In this document: one piece after another, positions 42,039-51,169 of the stretch
Position numbering within the stretch: position 1 is the stretch's first letter
Layout: the number at the start of each line of letters is the position of its first letter
Assembly (NCBI GenBank): GCA_023614405.1
Contig: CM042688.1
Location: 378,869,331 to 378,933,330, forward strand
Direction of reading: 5' to 3'
Source of the DNA: Avena insularis
Lineage: Eukaryota; Streptophyta; Magnoliopsida; Poales; Poaceae
DNA length: 64,000 nt
Program-made: the position numbers and the translations under genes
Notes under the pieces: model-generated
What the model saw: only the letters and a program-made list of their open reading frames with translations
What the model was told of the DNA's origin: nothing
Databases searched by the model: none

Positions 42039-44662
42039 ACAGTAGCTTTGATGATGTTCCCTGCACTCATTTCATCCCTCATTCTCATTGTAACCTTGTC
42101 CTTGTCGTTGGTTATTGCTCACTTGATGTACAACATCCCTTCTCTCTGGATTCTCGTACCTCGGCGGAGGTGGTGGCAGCATGAGTTGCTGTCCATTTCC
42201 CCTGCTAGTAATGGTGGACGGGGTGTTTCATTTCTAAGTGCTTCATTCCAAGGTGCCTGAGCATTCCCCGAACTCCCCTGTTCCAATTTCTTCATCCATT
42301 CACACTGCCGGGTCGTATGATTCGCTAGACTGTTCGGACTTGGCGTATGAAATTTGCAAGGTTGATCTAGCATAGAATCGAATGTCTACCTCGACCTATC
42401 CTTTCGTTCTTGCCATTGCTTTTTCTGCTCCGGGGTCCAAGGCTTTTTTCCTTCGTTTTTCTGTTGCCAGCTCTGCCCTCCAGTTTTTTGACGTTGACTA
42501 GCTCCGGCATTGGGTTGATCCCGGTCCACTTCTGCGACTTATACCGATAATCCGGGCACTCATCCCTTCTTTTTCCTCGAAAATCATTCCTCCTTGATGA
42601 TCCGGGGCCATCCCGGCTGTAATACTCTTTGTTTGCTTCGCTAGACATCAACCGGGGTTGCGATGGATCTCCCAAGGCATATGAATCTGCGATCCGGATC
42701 GTCTCAGCCAAAGTAGTTGGCATATCTCGCTGTAATCTTTGCCACAACATACTTCCATATCTACACCCCTGAGCGAACCACGCAATAGCTTGTGATTCAA
42801 TCACTCCTTCGCACGAGTTTCTCAGATTGCACCACCGGGTCAGGAAATCTCTATCTGGCTCATTCGGTCTCTGCCATCACAACGCAAGTGTTTGCGGTCT
42901 ATTGGGTCTCTTGTAAGTGCTTGAGAAATTGCTAATGAACAGCTCCTAGAAATCCAGCCAGCAGTTAACATTTCCTGGTGGCAAATTATTCAACCAAACT
43001 CGCTTGGTCCTTCCAACATCTGCGGTACATACCTCACCGCCCATCTCAAATTTCTTGTTGTGATCTTGACCGTTGTGGCATAGTCAATCAGCCAATCCTC
43101 CGGCCTAGTACTACCATCATAAGTTCGGGTTCCTCTGGCCAGCTGAAAGTTTGGCACTGGTGGCTCATTCATGATCCGGGGCCCGAAACATGCTGGACCC
43201 GGTGAACCTTGTAACTCGATTTGCTCCGACCTATAAATCCTATCCAACTTCAGCCTCGCATCATCTGGCTGCAGGTTCCTGCTTCCCAACCGGGATCCAA
43301 TTATGTGGTGATCCGGTCTAGGGTATCCATCGTTGACCATAGCCAAATAACCATCATTGTATCTTTCCTGATCCAGATGTGCATGATGTTGTTGTGCCGC
43401 TTGTCCTGCACTTCCTTCTTGCCGAGGTACGTGTTGTTGCTGCGTCCGAGGTACATTCTACCCTGCTCCCACGGGATCGTGATGTCCGTCATTACCGTTG
43501 GAAGCATTTCTTTGACCGGCATTGCCTTGGTCATGGTTACCTCGGGCAGCCACACCTCGGCTGGTACTGTGCCGGTCCTCATCAACTTGCACTGCTTTGC
43601 CTTTTCCAGCTCTTACCGGGTCATAAGGAACCATTTTCTTGTCTCTTCTCCTGGAATCCACTACCTCTTCTCTCCTAGGGTTGTGACCCGGAGATGACGC
43701 GGCTCCTCTAGATCTTGCCGGATTATTTCTGGCCGAATGTACCACCTGTGAGGCCCCTGGTGGTGCCGGGTTAGCCTTGTTTATTTCTTCATTTTGTTGG
43801 CATGCAACTCTCAACAGGTGATTTACCCTCTCTTGCTGCCTTTGTCGGGCCTCTCCGATTAAACCTTCTAACTCGGATGCGACCACATTTGCTGCTCTGA
43901 GGTTCTTTGCCGGGTACTGTACCGATCCAATCCTCCTGTTACTATCGTAGCTGCCTGACCCGGCCTAGGCTCGTACTCCTTGTCAATCTCAGTGATCAAG
44001 TTCCTGCCCCGAATTTTCACTCCATCAATACGGTTTGCCTTTGCATACTCTCTCAAGGTGATGTTCAGCGACTGATGCAATTCTGCTACCTTCTTTGCTC
44101 CAGCTAACATTTTCCGTCTAGTTTCCTCTAACTCAACTTGCACCTGAGCTGGATCTACCACAGGTGCTATTGGCGTTGTCAAGCTATCTATCGCTTGCTG
44201 GAGAACATTCTCTGGCCTTTCTAGCGGAGGAAACCTAGATCTTGCCTGTTTGGGCGTTACCTCTGGCTCTGGCGCTGGATCTTTGCTCGGTCCCGCATCT
44301 GGTGCGGTCATCAGGACCTCAACGCTGCTTGTGGGGCGAGTGATACACACTCCATGAGCGGCGTTGAGAGGTGGTTTGCCTCCCTCGACGATGCACCGCG
44401 GGTGAATGCAGGACTCATCCACCCCGATGTAGATCTTGTGCACGCCAAGCTTGATGAAGACGCCGTTGCACGGTGGAGGGTGCCTGCCAAAGCTTCCCGC
44501 GTTGTCGCTGACATAGTCCAGCGCTCCAAAGCGCTGAACCAAGACTGAGACGATGCGCTCGCCTGTGCTTGAGAAGTTTCCCGTCTGAATTTTCACCCCT
44601 GCTAGCACCGCTAGCCCCACGGTGGGCCGCAACTGTCGTGGTGGTGGCACGGAAGATGCCGT
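42039..44662 (-). pseudogene. E3 gag
   Basis: The N-terminal frame is open for 260 codons (44650-43868) and begins in the LTR; in E3 the codon equivalent to the E1 start ATG is ACG, so the copy lacks the LTR start codon in its 5' LTR. Motifs shared with E1 are TVGLAVLAGVKI, FGALDYVSDNAG and PPLERPENVL. The gag core (YDGSTRPEDWLIDYA, AIAWFAQGCRYGSM) and the CxxH...HxxxxC cluster (CKFHTPSPNSLANHTTRQC) follow. Frame changes occur near 43870, 43400 and 42370, with a damaged segment at 42800-42990. Confidence 0.85.
44614..44633 (-). other. E3 primer-binding site
   Basis: The minus strand reads GTTGCGGCCCACCGTGGGGC directly after the 5' LTR. Compared with E1 (TTGGCGCCC) two bases are changed at the primer end, which could weaken tRNA pairing. 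Confidence 0.75.
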
Positions 44663-45440
44663 GGATAGGCTAAAGATGGGGCCAATGTGTGCTAGGGGAA
44701 TCCAGGGAGGGAGAGCGTGGTGATTCCACGCATGGAAGTTCTTGTATATTCTCTATCAATGGCATTTACAAGTGCACTTAAGGCTCTCAACAAGAAGGAG
44801 ACGGTGCCTCTTACTCCCTGTTCACTAGCCCTAGAGTTCTACCTTAGACAGAGAATGATTCATCTATCGGCCGTCCCTCTCTATGGAGGCCCCGGTGCTC
44901 CTTATATAGGGGAGCTCGGGTTACAATTCTAGGGCACAGGTGGCAGCATATTCTATGAATATGCTCCTTTCCTAAAGCAGATGCTTCTTTATTCCTCTTT
45001 AACGGCTCGTCCGAGCTTTGGACGTAACCCGCAGCGTCATCCTTGTCTTTTGGCGTCACTAGGCATGGGCTACGTCATCCGGCTCTGCCCGCGTCACCTT
45101 GGTCACCACTGACCCGCTGGTCCTCTCCTTTACTTTACTTTGCACATGCTTCAGCTAATAAAGCCATCTTTTGACCAGCGGGGGATTCCTTCTCTTGTAA
45201 GCTAAGATGATCCGGCTAGCACATAGCTAATCCGGCTTACCCATTTACCTACAAAAAAGATAGAGATGGCCGTCACAAATCTTATGCCAACCGGACCATT
45301 GTCAAGGAAACGCCCCATGGGCCGGGCCACACCGTGATTCGGTCTGCCTTGAGGTGACACGGTCAGCACTTTGCTTTGACTGCGCCGTACCCAGGCTAAC
45401 TCGGCCCTTATACCCTGGTGTTACCCTACCCGGGGGTATC
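44634..45440 (-). repeat. E3 5' LTR, end truncated
   Basis: Aligns closely with 31077-31892, but lacks the outermost bases; E4 starts at 45441. It includes the GNATATNC pair (44945-44965) and TATA (about 44901-44909). Confidence 0.92.
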
Positions 45441-46943
45441 TGATGACCCACAAGTATAGGGGGTGTATTGCAGTATTTTCGATAAGTAAGAGTGTCGAAC
45501 CCAACAAGGAGCAGAAAGTGCTGGCTAGTGGTATGGATCAGGAATTCTCTGCAAATACTTAGCAAACGGATTTTTAGGGGTTTTTGATAAAGCAAGTAAA
45601 CAAAGTACGAGTAAATAAAAGACAATAAGAATAAACGCAGCAAGTGGCCCAATCCTTTATGCAGCAAAGGACAAGTCGGTTGTATTACTTAAGATGACCA
45701 AACATTCTCGAGGACACATGGGAAGACTGTCAAGTGCTTTCGCTTCATATAGTTGATTAATCTTATTTAGCTTGCTAAGTGTTGTGTGGGTGAACCTGTG
45801 CTAATGTACCGACCTTCCTAGGACTAATACATACTTGTGATTATACCCCTTGCAAACATCCGTAAGTACAAGAAAGTAATTAAGGTAGAAACCTAACCAC
45901 AACTTTAAACTCTAAGACCCTTACGTCCCTTGTGCAATGGTTTCCTAACGGGGGTTCAGGTTTTTGTCACTCCGGCAACCCCTACGATTAGTAGCCAAAT
46001 ACACAATGCATTCCCCTAGGCCCATATAGGTGAAGTGTCATGTAGTCGACATTCACATGACAGCACTAGAAGAAGTACACCACAACTTAAATATCAAACT
46101 ATTGAATCTTTCTCAACACAACTCCACTACTAACAACATGAATTCTCCCATGTCCTCAAGAACAAAACGAACTACTCACAAGACATCATATGGATCATGA
46201 TCAGAGATGGAATAATGATGTATAACAATCTGAACATAAACAATAATTCAATGGTTCACTCAATAGCATCAACTACAAAGAGTAATCAACACCGGGAAAG
46301 TTTCCCCTAAGAACTAATGTAAGATTCAACTCAATTGTTACAGCAATATGGAGATGGTGATGAGGGTGCTAATGATGATGATGGTGGTGATGATGATGAT
46401 GATCCCGATGAAGTCCATATTGATGGTGGTGTTGATGGCGATGATCTCCCCTCTCTGGGAAGAAATTCTCCCGGCAGAAATCTGTCTGCCGGAGAGATCT
46501 TTCTCTCTCGGTGTTTTCCGCCCCGCAGAGGCGGCGGAATCTTTCTGTGGTCGCTCCCCGAGTCTTAGGGTTTCGAGAGGAATATATACACCAGAGGGGA
46601 GAGCCAGAGGTGGTCCAGGGTGGCCACACCACCTGGTGGCGCGGCCTAGGGTGGCCCGCGCCAGGGGTAGTGTGGGCCCCCTGTGGCCCATCTCCACTCC
46701 CTCTTCTGGCAGCCTTCGTCTTCTGGAAAAATAGGAATTTCCGTATATTTTCCCGGATTTTCTGATCTTTGCGAATTTTGCCTCCAAACAACACCTTTTC
46801 CATCAGAATCCTGACTGCAGTGGTCCATGCTCCAAAAGTTATCAACCATGCAAAAACAGATGAAATAACATAAGTATCACCTCTTAATAGGAAATATATC
46901 AATGAATTATGATATAGAATAGTGATGCAAAATGGACGTATCA
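45441..46943 (-). repeat. E4 3' LTR (1503 bp)
   Basis: On the minus strand it runs from TGATACGTCC at 46943 to GGGTCATCA at 45441. TATATATT (near 46590-46581) marks the probable promoter, with a 30-base GC-rich motif (46614-46643) just upstream. A GAT-rich microsatellite lies at about 46350-46410. Long minus-strand frames such as 46369-46944 (His-rich C-terminus) arise from the microsatellite and are not counted. Confidence 0.85.
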
Positions 46944-46959
46944 ACTCCCCCCAAGCTTA
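46944..46959 (-). other. E4 polypurine tract
   Basis: The minus strand reads AAGCTTGGGGGGAGT directly upstream of the LTR TGATACG. A near copy occurs at 48779-48795. Confidence 0.8.
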
Positions 46960-48829
46960 GACTTCACTTGTCCCCAAGCGAAACTGAGCTCAATAAACAT
47001 GACCTCAGGTTTATGGAGTGAAGAGTCGATAAAAGAATACGGACAAGAATCATCACATTCATCACTAACTTAACTTGTAATAAGTAAAGGAAACACAATA
47101 AAGATACATAAAGTAAATCATAATTGGTAATGGCAAACTTAGCTCTTGGTCGAAGAATAGTTGATAATTTGCTGGAGTTCACAAATAACTGATTTTCAAT
47201 GATAGCTTTTAAAGTAGTAATCACCAAGATAAGAGCAATGTGCAAAACAAGGAACATAAGAAACATGATTGAATAAATCATCATATGAATGAATGAAACA
47301 CATAACTCAAAATACTTGCTGAGATAGAAGGGAATAGGTTTACTGACTCAACTAAAAAGTAAAAGAAAGGCCCTTCATAGAGGGAAGCAGAGATTGCAAG
47401 TTTCATAAAGAGCTCCCAAAAATTATGGTACTTATTAGCTTTCAGCTCTCATTGCCCCTATCATAGGCATCTTTAGGTGATTAAGGTTAAAGTGACACAA
47501 CTAAGAGGATATGCTTGACAAGTTATAAGTTGAAATCTCATGCCCCTTACTTACAAGTACCGAACCTCATGCTACTTAACTTCAGTCACAAGTAAGCTCT
47601 TGTCATTGTAAATACATGTGTATCATTGAGAACCGCCAACAGGGTACCCCTTGCACATGATACATGAGCTATCCCATAATAAAAATGACAAGGCAAGTAG
47701 ACAATGAGCATCTCAACAATCTTTTTATTTGCTATTTGCATAGATTTTTATTGAGGATGCTTTATAGAATGCCCACCATAGTTATGCTGCAAGTTTTTCC
47801 ACCATGATTAGGCATGGCTTAGGCTAGCGGCCCAAGCGTTTCTCTAACAGACATATGAAATCCATGATCATACAAGTTCCCCTTTTATTTCATACCGCCG
47901 AGATCCATAGGCAAAAGAATCATGATATCAACTAGGTACAAAGTACCATGGCAGTGTTGAAAGTGTTCCCCATGATACATGGTTCTGCTAACTTCAACTC
48001 ATAAAGCGCAAGCATATACGCAACAAAGAAGGACCCAATGGTTCAAGTTTATTAAGTACAAGAAAGTAAATTGTGCCGTCAAGTTCGTGAGAGCTTTAAT
48101 CACTAATTTTCACATAACAAGTTTAATTTGGAAGGTAGACAAAACAAGAATTTACTTGGAATAGCAATAGTGCTAATAGGTAGGTAAGGTGGACACAGAT
48201 GGCATAGGTTTTCGTTTTAAGGAGGTGGATGCACGAGAAGAATTCCATCTCAGTATAGGTTTTTGGCTAGCAAGGCTGGGTAGCAAGTATAAGAGTTGAA
48301 GGAAACAAACAAACATAAAAGTGTTAAAGACAAACATGCAATCTTCCTTGGAAGCACAAAAGATCTTAACTAGAGAATACTAGACTTATGAGCAAATCAA
48401 GAAAGAAAGATGATGAAATTATTTTTCTTTAGAGTACTTTTATCTTTTCATTCAACTCTCAAAAATAGTGTTGCTACTGACCGAGCCAGGTTTTCCAAAA
48501 CCAACTAAATTAACTCAATGATCCCAGAGTGATACCAATACTAACAACAAGATCAATAATATAACCACGAATTGAAAACTAATATAAGCTGTGCAAAAGA
48601 GTAAATGATAGAACTTCTCATTAATATTCCATAACGGCAACTCACACCAAGGGATACATATCTAACAAGAGAGGGGACACTTCCATAATGCAAACCATCC
48701 TACATGATAACTTCTCTATTCATGATATGACTCTACTAAAAAGGTAAAAAGATAGAAGATAGTGATGTGATACCGCGACACTCCCCCAAGCTTGGAACAA
48801 ACCAAGGGGATGCCAAACCTGATGATGAA
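46960..48829 (-). other. E4 non-coding region between internal ORF and 3' LTR
   Basis: AT-rich, about 1.9 kb, no frame over 106 codons with any recognisable motif. Its right edge holds the second polypurine-like tract (48779-48795). Confidence 0.6.
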
Positions 48830-49330
48830 TTACTCCTTCGGTGGTGGTGGTATCCTCTCATCATCGTCCGACTTCCAGGGTAAGGGATTCCCGTCAACAA
48901 AGGACATCGTGGTCTCCAGCATCCTGAAACTTGCAGCAGCACTTATGCGTTTAAATCTAACTTCGTACTCACAGTTTTGATTTTGAACATCGTAGAGCTG
49001 TGCTTGAAGTTCATTGGTTGTTTGTCGGAGTGAGAGGACTTCATCCTTGAGCTCAGCAGTCTCCTTTTGGTGCTCGGTGATGAGTTCAGAACAAATCTTG
49101 TGGATGATATCCACTTCGCGTTCCGCCATCTTCTTGTACCTAAAGACTTCTTGCTCTAGTGCTTCCATCCTGTCCTCCAGACTTCCTTCACCTTTAGGGC
49201 CTCGAACCTCTTTTATCCGGACCTTCCCATCTTCAAGCAACAACTCCTTGGGATGGATCTTCAACTCTCTCATATATGGGTTGATGGTATCCTCTAACGA
49301 ATCTTCCTTGGCTGATCCAGAGGAAGACAT
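48830..49330 (-). CDS. Internal 3' ORF of E4, coiled-coil protein of unknown function
   Basis: An intact 166-codon frame from ATG 49330-49328 to TAA 48832-48830. The protein is hydrophilic. It starts MSSSGSAKED, has NPYMRELKIHPKELLL, then a long coiled coil from about residue 55 (LEDRMEALEQEVFRYKKM, ELKDEVLSLRQTTNEL) and ends with DDDERIPPPPKE. No transmembrane segment is visible, so it does not look like an envelope protein. Similar proteins are, as far as I remember, common in Triticeae repeats. The frame extends further upstream, but this is the first ATG after the TATA-like sequence at 49434-49425. Promoter-like signals upstream suggest its own transcript. Confidence 0.65.
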   Translation of the reverse strand: MSSSGSAKEDSLEDTINPYMRELKIHPKELLLEDGKVRIKEVRGPKGEGSLEDRMEALEQEVFRYKKMAEREVDIIHKICSELITEHQKETAELKDEVLSLRQTTNELQAQLYDVQNQNCEYEVRFKRISAAASFRMLETTMSFVDGNPLPWKSDDDERIPPPPKE

Positions 49331-49424
49331 TGTGGCTCCAAATCTGGGACTCTTCCTGTCAGAAACAGATCGAAACAAAAACACGACGAAAACACAATAT
49401 ACGAACCTCGGGGGATCCGGGGGG

Positions 49425-49517
49425 TTATATATTACGAAGTTTCATAACAAAAGGAAGGTACTGGGAGAAAACGAGTCGGAGGCGGAGTCCAGAGTGGCCA
49501 CACCACCTGGTGGCGCG
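49425..49517 (-). promoter_or_regulatory. Putative internal promoter of E4 ORF, copied from LTR motif
   Basis: The 30 bases 49488-49517 match 46614-46643 of the LTR with one difference, and both lie upstream (minus strand) of a TATATA sequence: TAATATATAA at 49434-49425 here, and TGTATATATT in the LTR. Expected start is near 49397, with a leader of about 65 bases to ATG 49330. Confidence 0.55.
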
Positions 49518-49687
49518 ACTGTGGGGGCCTGCCACAGGTGGTGTGAGCCACCCAGCTCCGTTCCGCCCCTCTTTAAGCAGTAGCTTTCCTTATTGACTAA
49601 AAACTAAAAAAATATAATTGGATAATATTTTCGCGGAACTTTTCTTACCAGAACTGTTACTTATTCGTAAACGGACTCTGTAGGTCT

Positions 49688-50097
49688 CTAAATCTGGTCC
49701 TTGATAAATTTTTCTGGAGTTATAACTTGAAAGGCATCAACATCTTCATTGTAAGAATCCCCCGCAATATAGTGCTTGAGTCGCTGCCCATTCACTACTT
49801 GTGTAGTATTATCTTTTAAATAAGAAATTTTTATTGCTCTTGAATGGTAAAATTCTTCAATAATAAAAGGTCCTTCCCATTTTGATAGTAGCTTTCCTGC
49901 AAAAAATCTGAGACGAGACCTATACAATAGAACCTTCTCACCAACATGAAATTCTCTCTTAACTATCCGCTTGTCATGACATCTTTTAACTTTTTCTTTC
50001 AAGAGCCTAGAATTTTCATAGGCTTCACTCCTCCATTCATCTAAGGAGCTTAAATCAAATAATATTTTCTCACCTGCGAGCTTACAATCTCTATTGA
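49688..50097 (-). pseudogene. E4 integrase C-terminal fragment
   Basis: An open frame truncated at 50097 by the CACTA end. It reads LDEWRSEAYENSRLLKEK, then CHDKRIVKREFHVGEKVLLY and KLLSKWEGPFII, the typical C-terminal integrase region with the GPF motif. The catalytic core is missing. There is no chromodomain. Confidence 0.8.
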
Positions 50098-50345
50098 CAC
50101 TACAAGAAATGTGTTGACTAGTGACCTTTTCTTAACGACCCTGAGTTTTTTGGTCATAGATCTATGACCATTTCGAACCAACTGGTCGTAGGCCATTTGA
50201 GTGGATACAAACCCTGAAAAACTACGACTTTTTTTGTCAGAAAGGTCATAGCTTGCTTACACCAGTTGGTCATAACATAAACATCACTGGTCCATGACCT
50301 TAATTTTGGGCGACTACGACCAATTTAAATGGTCGTTACTGCCAA
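50098..50345 (+). repeat. CACTA terminal and subterminal repeats
   Basis: TIR at 50098-50110. A perfect 20-bp palindrome TGGTCATAGATCTATGACCA spans 50151-50170. Further GGTCRT or ATGACC cores recur every 20-40 bp. In En/Spm such repeats bind the TnpA-type protein. Confidence 0.8.
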
Positions 50346-50540
50346 ATAAAACAACCAGACTATAAACTAACCAGTTTCACCTATGTGTCATGTCCATGTC
50401 ATGTCCACATGTCAATTCTTGCTTACGTGTCATATACACATGTCAATTTACGCTCAATTGTCATGTCTAGGTGGCGCTCCGCAGGACCCACTTATCCACG
50501 ATGACTAGAAAAGAGGACACATGCTGACCCCACCGCCGCC

Positions 50541-50720
50541 TGCAGGCGGGACCCACACAGGACCCCACCGCCACCTACAGGCGCGCCTGCACGCGGGACC
50601 CACACAGGACCCCACCGCCACCCCACTGTCGCCTGCATGCCGGACCCACACAGGACCCCATCGCCACCTATAGGCGCGCCTGCAGGCGGGACCCACACAG
50701 GACCCCACCGCTACATACAG
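50541..50720 (+). repeat. 47-bp GC-rich minisatellite in CACTA
   Basis: Four imperfect units containing GACCCACACAGGACCCCA, starting near 50548, 50595, 50641 and 50688. The minus-strand frame 50492-50698 reads through it because of its composition and is not taken as a gene. Confidence 0.85.
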
Positions 50721-51169
50721 GTGCGTATGCCAACAACCAAGCAAAAATAGACGACCCGGGGGATCGAACTCGCGACGCCCTCCATTCCCCCATGCTGCTA
50801 ACCACCAGAGCAAGTGTTCTTTTGTGTAAGCAAAGCACACAGGCCCTATAAGTTCATCATTTCGTTGGTTGGCTTGGGCCTCGCGTGGATACGGCACCCC
50901 GCCTTCTAGTTGCTTGGGCTTATCCTAGGCCGGCCTTGGCCCATCTACCACGTGAGAGCACGCTCAGATTCTGGGCTGGGCCATCTGGCTCCGGCCGAGC
51001 GCCTCCAGTTTTTTTATTTTTTATGTATTTGTTTTTATCTTTGTATTCATAACTCCAAATTGAGTCAAATAAAATTCAGAGAACTTGTAAATTTTCATAG
51101 AATATTTTAAGAATATTATGGAAAACTTTTCATTTCTAAAAAATACAAGAACTATGGTCAATAGAGATT
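50721..51169 (+). other. CACTA body between minisatellite and array
   Basis: GC-rich to about 51000, then AT-rich. 50745-50812 contains, on the minus strand, TGGTTAGCAGCATGG and GAGTTCGATCC, reminiscent of tRNA A and B boxes, but the T-stem does not pair. No gene recognised. Confidence 0.5.

Larger units (their letters stand above)
31077..45440 (-). mobile_element. E3: Tat-lineage Ty3/Gypsy retrotransposon, second subfamily
   Basis: 14.4 kb. Sense genes run on the minus strand and the antisense gene on the plus strand. The architecture is the same as E1: dual RNase H, convergent multi-exon gene, gag frame open through the PBS. LTRs of E1 and E3 are alignable but clearly diverged, and coding regions are similar rather than identical, so the two represent related subfamilies. 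The sense frames have fewer lesions than E1 but still several stops and frameshifts. The right LTR ends at ...GGGTATC, lacking roughly the last dozen bases seen in the left LTR, because E4 begins there. Confidence 0.92.
45441..50097 (-). mobile_element. E4: Athila-like Gypsy element, 3' portion
   Basis: From right to left: integrase C-terminus, an internal promoter-like region, a coiled-coil ORF, 1.9 kb of non-coding sequence, polypurine tract and 3' LTR. The Athila assignment rests on the long region with an extra ORF after IN and on the LTR type, and is inference. The 5' two thirds are absent because a CACTA element starts at 50098; they may lie beyond the window. Confidence 0.75.

Noticed and set aside
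46369..46944. Minus-strand frame with a poly-His end
   Set aside because: The His run is the translation of a GAT/ATG microsatellite in an LTR.
50745..50812. Possible tRNA or SINE fragment on the minus strand
   Set aside because: A- and B-box-like words are present, but the T-stem and acceptor stem do not pair, so no tRNA is called.
50492..50897. Gly/Trp/Val-rich frames on the minus strand
   Set aside because: They translate the 47-bp minisatellite; the periodic peptide follows from the DNA repeat.
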